A stretch of DNA of 64,000 bases, from positions 677,865 to 741,864 of the forward strand of contig NZ_JACHLL010000002.1 in assembly GCF_014207935.1 (NCBI RefSeq). Reading direction: 5' to 3'. This DNA comes from Pseudomonas fluvialis (GTDB lineage: Bacteria > Pseudomonadota > Gammaproteobacteria > Pseudomonadales > Pseudomonadaceae). Shown here one piece after another: positions 49,695 through 58,127 of this stretch (positions are counted from its first letter, which is position 1; every line of letters begins with the position of its first letter). The translations under genes were made by a program, and so were the position numbers. The notes beneath the pieces were generated by a model. That model was not told where the DNA came from, did no database searches, and saw only the letters and a program-made list of their open reading frames with translations.

Positions 49695-51074
49695 ATGATC
49701 AAAGACCCCTTCCAGCGCCTCAACCTCGACCGCGACGTGCTCAGCGTCAGCCAGCTCAACGGGCGCGCACGCCTGCTGCTGGAAGACGTGTTCGCCCAGG
49801 TCTGGGTCGAGGGCGAGATTTCCAACCTGGCCAAGCCCGCCTCCGGCCATCTGTACTTCACCCTCAAGGACAGTCAGGCCCAGGTGCGCTGCGCGCTGTT
49901 CCGACAGAACGCCACGCGGGTGCGCCAGGCCCTACGCGACGGTCTGGCGGTGAAGGTGCGCGGCAAGGTCTCGCTGTTCGAGGGTCGTGGCGACTACCAG
50001 CTGATTCTCGATATGGTGGAGCCGGCCGGCGATGGCGCCCTGCGCCTGGCCTTCGAGGCACTGAAGGAAAAGCTGGCCGGCGAAGGGCTGTTCAGCGCCG
50101 AACAGAAGATTCCCCTGCCCGCCCACCCGCAACGCATCGGCATCATCAGCTCACCGACCGGCGCAGTGATCCGCGACATTATCAGCGTGTTCCGCCGCCG
50201 CGCGCCGCAGGTGGCGCTGACCCTGATTCCCACCGCAGTGCAGGGTCGCGAGGCCACCGCGCAGATAGTCCGCGCCTTGCAACTGGCCGACCGCCAGGGC
50301 TTCGACGCCCTGATCCTGGCCCGCGGCGGCGGCTCGCTGGAGGACCTCTGGTCCTTCAACGAGGAGGCCGTAGCCCGCGCCGTGGCGGCCTGCGCCACGC
50401 CCATCGTCAGCGCCGTGGGCCACGAGACCGATGTGTCGATCAGCGACTTCGTCGCCGACGTGCGCGCGCCCACGCCATCGGCTGCCGCCGAGTTGCTGGC
50501 GCCGGACAGTTCCGACCTGCAGCGGCGCCTGGACAGCCTGCGCCGCCGGCTGATCCTGCGCATCCAGAGCACGCTCGCCCACCAGCGCCTGCGTCTGGAC
50601 AGCCTGACCCGCCGCCTGCGCCATCCCGGTGAGCGCCTGCGCCAGCAGGCCCAGCGCCTGGATGATCTGGACCTGCGCCTGCGCCGCGCACTGGAGCAGC
50701 AACTGCACAACCGTCGCGAGCGACTGGCGCGCCTGGACACCCGCCTGGCCGCCCAGCATCCGGGCCGCCAGCTGGCCCTGCTGCGCCAGCGTCTGGACGG
50801 ACTGGCCGAACGCCTGCCACGCGCCATGGAGCATGAGCTGCGCCAGCAACGCCAGCAGCTCGCCGCTCTGGCTCACAGCCTGCAGCTGGTCAGCCCGCTG
50901 GCCACCCTCAGTCGCGGCTACAGCATCCTCCTCGACGAGCGTGGCAACGCCATTCGTCAGGCCGCCCAGACCCAGCCCGGGCAACGGCTCAGGGCCAGGC
51001 TGGGCGAAGGCGAGCTCGAGGTACGGGTAGAGGACAATCATCTGGCGCCGGTCACCCTGTCGCTGCTGGACTAA
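49695..51074 (+). CDS. xseA: Exodeoxyribonuclease VII large subunit
   Basis: ExoVII large chain, 459 aa, degrades single-stranded DNA with XseB. N-terminal OB-fold (LSVSQLNGRARLLLEDVFAQ and VEGEISNLAKPASGHLYFTLKD), catalytic domain (IGIISSPTGAVIRDIISVFRRRAP, ILARGGGSLEDLWSFNEE, VSAVGHETDVSISDFVADVRAPTPSAAAE), and a long helical coiled-coil tail. The ATG at 49695 matches the family start. The next gene begins 16 nt later on the same strand. Confidence 0.97.
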   Translation: MIKDPFQRLNLDRDVLSVSQLNGRARLLLEDVFAQVWVEGEISNLAKPASGHLYFTLKDSQAQVRCALFRQNATRVRQALRDGLAVKVRGKVSLFEGRGDYQLILDMVEPAGDGALRLAFEALKEKLAGEGLFSAEQKIPLPAHPQRIGIISSPTGAVIRDIISVFRRRAPQVALTLIPTAVQGREATAQIVRALQLADRQGFDALILARGGGSLEDLWSFNEEAVARAVAACATPIVSAVGHETDVSISDFVADVRAPTPSAAAELLAPDSSDLQRRLDSLRRRLILRIQSTLAHQRLRLDSLTRRLRHPGERLRQQAQRLDDLDLRLRRALEQQLHNRRERLARLDTRLAAQHPGRQLALLRQRLDGLAERLPRAMEHELRQQRQQLAALAHSLQLVSPLATLSRGYSILLDERGNAIRQAAQTQPGQRLRARLGEGELEVRVEDNHLAPVTLSLLD

Positions 51075-51090
51075 CACCTTCGGATTCCTT

Positions 51091-51912
51091 ATGCGCCTGC
51101 TTGGCTTCCTGCTGCTCTGCCTCGCCCTGCCCATCCAGGCCGAAGGCTTTCTCACCCGCCTGCTGAACAAACCGGTGTCCGGTGGCGTGGCCGTGGTCGC
51201 CCTGCCGGAACAACCCCAGGCGCCGCAGGCCCGCTATCAGGGCAAACCGGTGCTGGTGGTGCGCGAGGACGGCCGGCGCTGGATTGCCATCGTCGGCATC
51301 CCGCTGACGGTCAAGCCAGGCCAGCAGCAGATCGAAGTCGAAGGCGCGCAGGCCATACCCTTCCAGGTAGGTAGCAAACGCTACCAGGAGCAGCGCATCA
51401 CCCTGAAGAACCAGGAACAGGTCAATCCGAGCCCGGCCAATCTCAAGCGCATCGAGCGTGAGCTGGCCGAACAGACCCGCGCCTACCAGCAGTTCAGCCC
51501 GGGCACGCCGAGCAACCTGCTGCTCGACAGACCGGTCAATGGCCCGCTGTCCAGCCGCTTTGGCGTACGTCGATTCTTCAACGGCGAGGAACGCAATCCG
51601 CACGCCGGCCTGGATTTCGCCGTGCCCGCTGGCACACCGGTCAAGGCCCCGGCGGCCGGCAAGGTCACGCTGATCGGCGATTACTTCTTCAACGGCAAGA
51701 CGGTGTTCGTCGATCACGGCCAGGGGCTGACCAGCATGTTCTGCCACCTGTCGAAGATTGATGTCCGCCTCGGCCAACAACTGCCACGCGGCGCCGTGCT
51801 CGGCCGGGTCGGCGCCACCGGCCGGGCCACCGGGCCACACATGCACTGGAACGTCAGCCTGAATGATGCGCGGGTTGATCCGGCCATTTTTATCGGTGCT
51901 TTCGAACCCTGA
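51091..51912 (+). CDS. M23-family (LysM-less) murein metallopeptidase
   Basis: 273-residue secreted peptidoglycan endopeptidase. Signal peptide MRLLGFLLLCLALPIQAEG, then a beta-rich N-terminal region, then the M23 lysostaphin-like core: RRFFNGEERNPHAGLDFAVPAG (HxxxD), GKTVFVDHGQGLTSMFCHLS (the LxHL-type His), and TGPHMHWNVSLND (HxH motif). All zinc ligands are present, so it is predicted active, unlike EnvC/NlpD activators. Sixteen nt after xseA; co-transcription likely. Confidence 0.9.
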   Translation: MRLLGFLLLCLALPIQAEGFLTRLLNKPVSGGVAVVALPEQPQAPQARYQGKPVLVVREDGRRWIAIVGIPLTVKPGQQQIEVEGAQAIPFQVGSKRYQEQRITLKNQEQVNPSPANLKRIERELAEQTRAYQQFSPGTPSNLLLDRPVNGPLSSRFGVRRFFNGEERNPHAGLDFAVPAGTPVKAPAAGKVTLIGDYFFNGKTVFVDHGQGLTSMFCHLSKIDVRLGQQLPRGAVLGRVGATGRATGPHMHWNVSLNDARVDPAIFIGAFEP

Positions 51913-52052
51913 GAGCCCGCCCAAAACCTGCTGCGCGTCGGCCCTGCTGCGTTAAAAACAGGCTCGGAATGCTCATTTACAACTCGTAAACTCCGCTTCC
52001 TCGCCCATTTTTGCCTTGTATGACTCTAGCTCGCGGGGCTTTGAACAGACTC
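51913..52052. repeat. 140-bp imperfect palindromic intergenic element, MITE/REP-like
   Basis: Two arms of about 68 nt, each related to the reverse complement of the other, centred at 51983 (TTTAC AACTC GTAAA); GAG...CAAA at the left end and TTTG...CTC at the right end. It starts right after the M23 stop and ends just before the oprC terminator. I recall similar sequences scattered in Pseudomonas genomes; copy number here cannot be checked. Confidence 0.55.
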
Positions 52053-52064
52053 TGAAGAGCAAAC

Positions 52065-52095
52065 AAAAAAGCCCCGCCGAAGCGGGGCTTTTCTT
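52065..52095. terminator. Terminator after oprC
   Basis: AAAAAAGCCCCGC, 4-nt loop, GCGGGGCTTTTCTTT. Orientation suits oprC (minus strand) and also the M23 gene. Confidence 0.9.
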
Positions 52096-52113
52096 TGGAC
52101 TAACAACAGCTAA

Positions 52114-54396
52114 TCAGAAGCTGACCGTCACACCCGTGTAGTAGGAACGCCCGATGCCCGGCACGGCGGTGCCCCAGGCGATGCCGTTCATGCTCATGGT
52201 GCGACCCTGGGCGGTGTAGGCGCCGCCGGCGGGCAGGTAGTAGAACTTGTCGGCCAGGTTCTCCACGCCCATGTCCAGGCGCACCTGATCCCAGCTGTGA
52301 CTCAGGCGCAGGTTGAACAGGGTGTAGCCGGCGGTCTCGATCTCGTTGCGCACATCGGAGCCGTCGTTCTTGGCCTGCACCGTGACCATTTCCAGGCTGT
52401 TGCGCCAGTCGCCCAACTCCTGCGTCAGGGCAAAGGTCGCGTTGAGCGGCATGATGTTGTACAGCTCATCATGGGTGTCGCGGTTCTCGCCGTTGCTGTA
52501 GTTGACCAGCGCCTCAGCGCCCCACTGCCCCAGCTCATTCTGCGCCAGCGGCATGCGCCCGGACAGGTCCACCCCATAGATGCGCGCGGACTGGTTGGCG
52601 TACTGCAGCACGTTGTACTGCTCGGCGACCACTGTCTGCCCCGGCAGTGCCACGGCATCGATGTAGTTATCGACATGGGTATAGAACGGCGTGACCTTCA
52701 GTTCATGACGTCGATCCGTGCTGTGCCAGTCGAAGCTGGTGGAGATGATGTGGGCAGCCTCGGGCTTGAGGTCGACATCACCGACATAGCCATTACCATC
52801 GCCCACAAAGTTGTTCATGGTGGCCGCCATCGGCCAGGTCGACCAGGTGTAGCGTTCGTAGAGGTTGGGAGAACGCACCTTGCGCGCCAGGCCGAACTCG
52901 ATATCCAGATTGGCATCATGCTGGTAGCGCGCCAGAGCCGTAGCATCCCAGTTGTTGTCGCTCTGGCTGCGATCACTGGCATTGAAGGCCGCGGAGTCGC
53001 GACGCTGGTTGCTGACCATCATGCCCATGCCGTTGGTATCGGCATAACCATGCACCTCGCCGGCATCGGTGGTGACATGCTCGTAGCGCACGCCCAGCTG
53101 GGTGGTCCAGGCCTGGTTCAGCTCACGCTCCCACTCGGCAAACAGCGCCGCGCGGTCGCGCTCGCCATCGTTGATGTTCTCGAAGGTATTGGGCGACATG
53201 CCGCCAGTGCCCGAAGCCGGCCAGTAATCATCCAGGCGATAACGCTGGTATTCGCTGCCCAGGCGCAGCAGATCGCTGGGTGACAGGTCGATCTCCGCCT
53301 TGACGCTGGCACCCAGGGTCTTGCCGTCGCTGTTCATCGGCATACCCGGTGCGGTGCCGTACAGGAACTGCTTGTCCGGGCCGAAGTTCATCTCGTGTTC
53401 GACCTTCTCGTGGTAGACGGCCGTCTCCAGGCTGCCCCAATCGAATTCGCCGAGATAGCGCAGGTTCATACGCTTCTGCGTGTTGTCGGTCATGTCCATG
53501 CGCTGATTTGGGAAGAGCTCCTGCGGTACCTTCTGCTGGCCCAGCGAAAGCTCGAGCAGGTCCTCGCCTAGCTTGAGCGCCATGCTCAGTTCGTCATTGC
53601 GGGTTTCATAGGCGCTCGACGCCACCTCGTCCAGCGGCGAGCTTTCGCCCGGGCGACCGGTCGCGGTATCGGTCTTGAAGTCATCACCGGCCATGTAGTT
53701 GTTTGCCTTGCTGGTGCTGCCGGCATAGCGGATGTTGAACACATCGTCGGCATGCATCAGCGACACATGCCCGCCGCGCGCATCGTTGTTGCTACGCACG
53801 TAGGCGCCCACTTCCCCCTTGTTGAGGCTGGCCGCACCCGGTTCGGCGAATTCCGGCGCCGCACGCTCGGCGACGATGCTGCCACCAATGCTGTCGCCGC
53901 CGACGCTGACCGGGGTAACACCGGCATACACCTTGAGCGAACCCAGGTTGCTCGGGTCCACATAAGACAACGCTGGATTCATGTGATTGGGGCAGGAGGC
54001 GATCAGGTCCATGCCATCGACCTTGATGCGCAAACGGTCATCGGCCAGGCCGCGAATCGACGGCAGGCTGGAGAGGCCACCGGCCGCGTTGAGGCTCACA
54101 CCGGGCACACCGCGCAGGAGGGCAGCACTGTCATCAGTCAGCGTGGCCGGGCTGGCCGCGGTGCCCAAATCGACATCGGCCGATGCCGGAGAAGTGGCTG
54201 CGGTTTCGGCGGTAATCACTGTCGGTTCGAGCACAAGTGCTTCGCGGGCAGCCGCCGGTTCTTTTACGGACTCTTCGGAGGCCAGCAGCGGGCCGGCGAG
54301 CAGCAGGCCGAGCAGTGCGGCATGGGCCGCCTGCCAGCGCTGAGTGATTTTCGACAGGGCAAAGGACGAGCAGGAAGTAGCAACAATTCTGGACAT
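52114..54396 (-). CDS. oprC: TonB-dependent copper receptor OprC
   Basis: Outer-membrane receptor for copper (azurin/copper-bound forms in P. aeruginosa). 760 aa. N-terminal signal region (HAALLGLLLAGPLLASEES), plug domain (RGVPGVSLNAAGGLSSLPSIRG, LRIKVDGMDLIASCPNHM) and a C-terminal beta-barrel ending in aromatic F (GRSYYTGVTVSF). The OprC copper-binding pairs are conserved: CPNHM (Cys135/Met139, the CxxxM motif) and HEM (His334/Met336, the HxM motif). The frame opens to 54681, but ATG 54396 precedes the signal peptide and gives a length nearer the family norm. It follows the DUF2946 gene by 61 nt. Confidence 0.95.
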   Translation of the reverse strand: MSRIVATSCSSFALSKITQRWQAAHAALLGLLLAGPLLASEESVKEPAAAREALVLEPTVITAETAATSPASADVDLGTAASPATLTDDSAALLRGVPGVSLNAAGGLSSLPSIRGLADDRLRIKVDGMDLIASCPNHMNPALSYVDPSNLGSLKVYAGVTPVSVGGDSIGGSIVAERAAPEFAEPGAASLNKGEVGAYVRSNNDARGGHVSLMHADDVFNIRYAGSTSKANNYMAGDDFKTDTATGRPGESSPLDEVASSAYETRNDELSMALKLGEDLLELSLGQQKVPQELFPNQRMDMTDNTQKRMNLRYLGEFDWGSLETAVYHEKVEHEMNFGPDKQFLYGTAPGMPMNSDGKTLGASVKAEIDLSPSDLLRLGSEYQRYRLDDYWPASGTGGMSPNTFENINDGERDRAALFAEWERELNQAWTTQLGVRYEHVTTDAGEVHGYADTNGMGMMVSNQRRDSAAFNASDRSQSDNNWDATALARYQHDANLDIEFGLARKVRSPNLYERYTWSTWPMAATMNNFVGDGNGYVGDVDLKPEAAHIISTSFDWHSTDRRHELKVTPFYTHVDNYIDAVALPGQTVVAEQYNVLQYANQSARIYGVDLSGRMPLAQNELGQWGAEALVNYSNGENRDTHDELYNIMPLNATFALTQELGDWRNSLEMVTVQAKNDGSDVRNEIETAGYTLFNLRLSHSWDQVRLDMGVENLADKFYYLPAGGAYTAQGRTMSMNGIAWGTAVPGIGRSYYTGVTVSF

Positions 54397-54457
54397 GAGG
54401 GCATTCCACACGGACAACGCAGGACTGCACGCGGTCGTATGGCCGCGTGCGCTTCGA

Positions 54458-54823
54458 TCAGGCGGTGATCGACTGCGGTGGTGCGCGTGGCGGGGGCAGT
54501 AGCTGGGCGCGGAGGCCTGCCGCATCGACAGCAGCCGGCAGGCTCGGCGCCGGCGCGGCAAGCAGAATCGGCAAGCCGGACGCCGGCACAGGCACGGCGG
54601 CAAAATGCGCCGCCAGCTGGCAGTAGCCGCACTCCACATGGGACAGCGGTGCCTGCTTGTCCGGTCCAGGAGCGGAATCATCCGAATGACAGCTCAGCTC
54701 GCTCTGCACCTGGGCCAGCGCAGAGGCCAGATCGAGGTTCTGCGCCTGGGTCAGCAACGGACCGGCGAACAGCATGAGCAGGGCAAAGATGCCCAGCCAG
54801 GCGCCAAAGCGCGATGTGCTCAT
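54458..54823 (-). CDS. DUF2946-family protein, OprC partner
   Basis: 121 aa, first gene of the oprC operon. A membrane or signal segment (RFGAWLGIFALLMLFAGPLL) is followed by a periplasmic part with histidine and cysteines: LSCHSDDSAPG and SHVECGYCQLAAHFAA, the HxxCxxC arrangement typical of DUF2946. Long Pro/Ala-rich C-terminus. Role unknown; its location beside OprC and the His/Cys cluster suggest copper handling. Long frame to 54955 is rejected, since ATG 54823 begins the family-like part. Confidence 0.82.
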   Translation of the reverse strand: MSTSRFGAWLGIFALLMLFAGPLLTQAQNLDLASALAQVQSELSCHSDDSAPGPDKQAPLSHVECGYCQLAAHFAAVPVPASGLPILLAAPAPSLPAAVDAAGLRAQLLPPPRAPPQSITA

Positions 54824-55120
54824 GCGTGGATGCAAACCGCTAACTCCATCAAATAGCTGGTCCTTAAAGATGCGCCGCGATTCTAATGACCGGCTGTCGC
54901 CCAGTCTCTGCGACAAGGGCGCGCAGCGGCGCTGACACAGATCAACCCCGCGCAATCAATCGACACTTTACGGGCACATGGCGCAAAAAATCTTCACGAC
55001 AGGTACGCAAGCGAATGAAAATTCCAATTTTAAAAACATGCTTGCAATGATTAACCCATAAATAGACGATTCACCCTGACAAAGCGCCAAAAGCGCCCCC
55101 TTTTCGAGCAGGAAACAGCC
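54824..55120. other. Intergenic region between the oprC operon and leuA
   Basis: 297 nt of relatively AT-rich DNA holding the divergent promoters. Contains TAGAAT preceding the DUF2946 start (minus strand). A 27-codon frame at 54978-55061 precedes leuA but has only one leucine and no terminator-attenuator, so it is not called as a leader. Confidence 0.4.
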
Positions 55121-56791
55121 ATGAGCATGCTGAAAGACCCTTCGAGCAAGTACCGCCCCTTCGCCCCGATCCAAATTCCGGACCGCACCTGGCCGAACCA
55201 GCAGATCAGCAAGGCGCCCATCTGGCTGAGCTCGGACCTGCGCGATGGCAACCAGTCGCTGATCGAACCGATGGACGCCGAGAAGAAGATGCGCTTCTTC
55301 AAGTGCCTGGTCGCCGTGGGCCTCAAGGAAATCGAAGTGGGCTTCCCGTCCGCCTCGCAGACCGACTTCGACTTCGTCCGCGAACTGATCGAAGGCGGCC
55401 ACATCCCGGATGACGTGACCATCCAGGTGCTGACCCAGGCCCGCGAGGACCTGATCACCCGCACCTTCGAGTCGCTCAAGGGCGCCAAGCAGGCCATCGT
55501 TCACTACTACAACGCCACCGCACCGAGCTTCCGCCGCATCGTCTTCAACCAGGACAAGGCCGGAGTGATCGAGATCGCCGTGAATGCCGCGCAGATCATC
55601 AAGCGCCTGGCCGTCGAGAACCCGGACACCGCCTGGCGCTTCGAGTACTCGCCGGAAGTGTTCAGCTCCACCGAGACCGAGTTCGCCGTCGAGGTGTGCA
55701 ACGCGGTGATCGGCGTGTTCCAGCCAACCCCGGCGAACAAGCTGATCCTTAACCTGCCGGCCACCATCGAGGCCGCCACGCCGAACATCTACGCTGACCA
55801 GATCGAGTGGTTCTGCCGCCATGTCGACCGCCGCGACAGCGTGCTGGTCAGCCTGCACACCCACAACGACCGCGGCACCGGCGTGGCCGCCACCGAACTG
55901 GGCCTGATGGCCGGCGCCGACCGTGTCGAAGGCTGTCTGTTCGGCAATGGCGAGCGCACCGGCAACGTCGATCTGGTCACCGTGGCACTGAACCTCTACA
56001 CCCAGGGCGTCGACCCGCAACTGGACTTCTCCGACATCGATGCCGTGCGCAAAGTGGTCGAGGAATGCAATCAGCTGCCGGTGCACCCGCGCCACCCCTA
56101 CGTCGGCGATCTGGTCCACACCGCCTTCTCCGGCTCGCACCAGGATGCCATCCGCAAGGGCTTCGCCCAGCAGGATGCCAACGGCGTGTGGGAAGTGCCC
56201 TACCTGCCGATTGATCCGGCCGACATCGGCCGCAGCTATGAGGCGGTGATCCGCGTCAACAGCCAGTCCGGCAAGGGCGGCATCACCTACCTGCTGGAGC
56301 AGGAATACGGCATCAGCCTGCCGCGTCGCCTGCAGATCGAGTTCAGCCAGGTGGTGCAAAAGGAAACCGACCGCCTGGGCCTGGAGATGAGCGCGGCGCA
56401 GATCTACGCCCTGCTGGAAAGCGAGTACCTGCAGGCTGACGAGCCCTACGCCCTGAAAAGCCACCGCCTGCAGGAAGAGCACGGCACCACCGCCGTCGAT
56501 GTCAGCGTCGACGAAGTCGGCGAACTGCGTCACTGGCGCGGCATCGGTAAGGGCCCGCTGGAAGCCTTGGTGGCTGGCCTGCCGGTCGGCGTGGAAATCG
56601 TCAACTACGCCGAGCACGCCATCGGTTCCGGCACCAACGCCAAGGCCGCAGCCTATATCGAACTGCGCCTGAATGGCGGTCGTGCGCTGCACGGCATCGG
56701 CATCGACGAGAACCTGACCACCGCCAGCTTCCGCGCCCTGTTCAGCGCCATCAACCGCGCACTGCGTCAGGCCGAGGCCCAGGCCGCCTGA
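55121..56791 (+). CDS. leuA: 2-isopropylmalate synthase
   Basis: First committed step of leucine synthesis: acetyl-CoA plus 2-oxoisovalerate. 556 aa, the long form. Catalytic barrel: [18 protein letters not shown], and [20 protein letters not shown] (His/Asn metal ligands), [18 protein letters not shown]-terminal regulatory domain that binds leucine ends near the last 120 residues ([20 protein letters not shown]). The ATG at 55121 follows GAGCAGGAAACAGCC. Separate unit; a strong terminator follows. Confidence 0.96.
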   Translation: MSMLKDPSSKYRPFAPIQIPDRTWPNQQISKAPIWLSSDLRDGNQSLIEPMDAEKKMRFFKCLVAVGLKEIEVGFPSASQTDFDFVRELIEGGHIPDDVTIQVLTQAREDLITRTFESLKGAKQAIVHYYNATAPSFRRIVFNQDKAGVIEIAVNAAQIIKRLAVENPDTAWRFEYSPEVFSSTETEFAVEVCNAVIGVFQPTPANKLILNLPATIEAATPNIYADQIEWFCRHVDRRDSVLVSLHTHNDRGTGVAATELGLMAGADRVEGCLFGNGERTGNVDLVTVALNLYTQGVDPQLDFSDIDAVRKVVEECNQLPVHPRHPYVGDLVHTAFSGSHQDAIRKGFAQQDANGVWEVPYLPIDPADIGRSYEAVIRVNSQSGKGGITYLLEQEYGISLPRRLQIEFSQVVQKETDRLGLEMSAAQIYALLESEYLQADEPYALKSHRLQEEHGTTAVDVSVDEVGELRHWRGIGKGPLEALVAGLPVGVEIVNYAEHAIGSGTNAKAAAYIELRLNGGRALHGIGIDENLTTASFRALFSAINRALRQAEAQAA

Positions 56792-56821
56792 GAACGAATC
56801 GTCTCGACCAGATAGTCCCTT

Positions 56822-56845
56822 GGGGAGCCTCGGCTCCCCTTTTTT
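56822..56845 (+). terminator. Terminator after leuA
   Basis: GGGGAGC, 4-nt loop, GCTCCCCTTTTTT; 30 nt after the stop. Confidence 0.93.
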
Positions 56846-56913
56846 CTGCCCGCCTATCAGGCAGTCTCTGCGGTAGCTTCTAGACTCGAACTATCACCGT
56901 GCGAGTCACTGCC

Positions 56914-57663
56914 ATGTCCGCCCAGTCATTCTGTCGCCGCCTGCTTCTTGTCCTGTGCTGCTGCAGCAGCGCCAGTTGGGGCGCGGACGTGCTGATGGCC
57001 TTTGGCGAGAAAATCCCCCCCTACTGTTTTCCGGAAAGCGACAGCGGCATTGAGCTGGAAGTGATTGGCGAAGCCCTGGCGTTGCGCGGGCATCGCCTGA
57101 AACCGCGTTATTACCCGCTGGCCAGGGTGCCTCTGGCTTTCCGCCATGGCGAAGTGGATGCGGCAATGACCGACCTTGGCCAGGACCTGACCGACCAAGG
57201 CGGCCACTACGGCGAACCGGCGGTGATCTACCAGAACGTGCTGGTGACCCTGCGTAACCGCCAACTCAACCTGCAACGCCCGGAGGACCTCAAGGGCCTC
57301 AGCGTGGTGGCTTTTCAGGGCGCGGCTAAACGCTATCCCGAGTGGCTGGGCGCCACCCAGGCCGCCGGCCTGTATTTCGAGCAGAACAATCAGGAGCTGC
57401 AGGTGCTGGGCCTGAACAAGGGGCGCTACGACGTGGTCCTGAGCGACCGCAGCATCTATCACTACTTCGAGCAGCTGCTGTCACGCACCGCTCTGTTCAA
57501 GGCCAAGGCGGTCGACATGCACAGCTTTACCGAGGAGGACCCGCAGAACTATCGCCCTGTATTCCGCGACGCGCAGGTGCGTGATGACTTCAACGCCGGC
57601 CTGCAGCAGCTCAAAAAAAGCGGCCGCTACCAGCAGATCTACGACAGCTATCTCAAGCCGTAG
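56914..57663 (+). CDS. Periplasmic solute-binding protein (family 3)
   Basis: 249 aa with a signal peptide (LLLVLCCCSSASWG) and the two-lobed fold of amino-acid-binding proteins: IPPYCFPESDSGIELEVIGEAL, FRHGEVDAAMTDLGQDLTDQGG, and GRYDVVLSDRSIYHYFEQL. No permease or ATPase gene is next to it, so it may be an orphan receptor or donate to another transporter. Start ATG 56914 preferred over an earlier GTG. Its stop overlaps the 3' end of the convergent HxlR gene by 11 nt. Confidence 0.85.
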   Translation: MSAQSFCRRLLLVLCCCSSASWGADVLMAFGEKIPPYCFPESDSGIELEVIGEALALRGHRLKPRYYPLARVPLAFRHGEVDAAMTDLGQDLTDQGGHYGEPAVIYQNVLVTLRNRQLNLQRPEDLKGLSVVAFQGAAKRYPEWLGATQAAGLYFEQNNQELQVLGLNKGRYDVVLSDRSIYHYFEQLLSRTALFKAKAVDMHSFTEEDPQNYRPVFRDAQVRDDFNAGLQQLKKSGRYQQIYDSYLKP

Positions 57664-58024
57664 GCTGCTGCTGCCAGTGGCTGCGGCCCCACTGGCACAT
57701 GGCTTCCAGCACCGGTTTGAGCGTGGCGCCGTGCTCGGTCACGCGGTACTCGACCCGCGGCGGAACCTCCGCGAACACCGTGCGACTAAGCACACCATCG
57801 CGCTCCAGCTCACGCAGCTGCTGGGTCAGCATCTTCTCGGTTATATCCGGCACCAGGCGCTTAAGCTCGGAAAAGCGCAGCGCCCCCTGCAGCAGGTGAT
57901 AGACCAACAGGGATTTCCACTTACCACCGATCACCTCCAGGGTCACTTCCACCGGCGTGTTGTAGACCTTGTCGCCCTGCACCAGACGTTTGCTTTCGGG
58001 GGACAGCGCCGGTTGATCGCTCAT
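57653..58024 (-). CDS. HxlR-family transcriptional regulator
   Basis: 123-residue winged-helix DNA-binding protein of the HxlR/MarR-like family: VYNTPVEVTLEVIGGKWKSLLVYHLLQGALRFSELKRLVPDITEKMLTQQLRELE (abbreviated by its key blocks IGGKWK, FSELKR, LTQQLREL), and DGVLSRTVFAEVPPRVEYRVTEHG, the wing. Redox- or electrophile-sensing is common in this family. Divergent from the ene-reductase gene, with a 103-nt intergenic region containing a dyad (58039-58067). Overlaps the binding-protein gene by 11 nt tail to tail. Confidence 0.9.
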   Translation of the reverse strand: MSDQPALSPESKRLVQGDKVYNTPVEVTLEVIGGKWKSLLVYHLLQGALRFSELKRLVPDITEKMLTQQLRELERDGVLSRTVFAEVPPRVEYRVTEHGATLKPVLEAMCQWGRSHWQQQPTA

Positions 58025-58038
58025 GATAATTACCAAAT

Positions 58039-58067
58039 AGTAAGTGACTGCCTAAATCGTACGTACT
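58039..58067. promoter_or_regulatory. Dyad between hxlR-type and ene-reductase genes, candidate operator
   Basis: AGTAAGT and ACGTACT (one mismatch as inverted arms) separated by 15 nt. A possible -35/-10 pair (TGACTG, 17 nt, TGTATA) overlaps it, so binding would block transcription of the ene-reductase. Inferred. Confidence 0.45.
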
Positions 58068-58127
58068 TGTATAAAAGTTTGCCACCCCCATAATCGACGG
58101 CACACGTCAGCCACCCAGGATATTTCC

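Noticed and set aside
54978..55061. 27-codon frame upstream of leuA considered as a leader peptide
   Set aside because: Only one leucine, no following attenuator hairpin, and weak ribosome site; insufficient for a leu leader.
54968..56692. 574-codon minus-strand frame opposite leuA
   Set aside because: Typical shadow of high GC3 coding; leuA motifs are intact on the plus strand.
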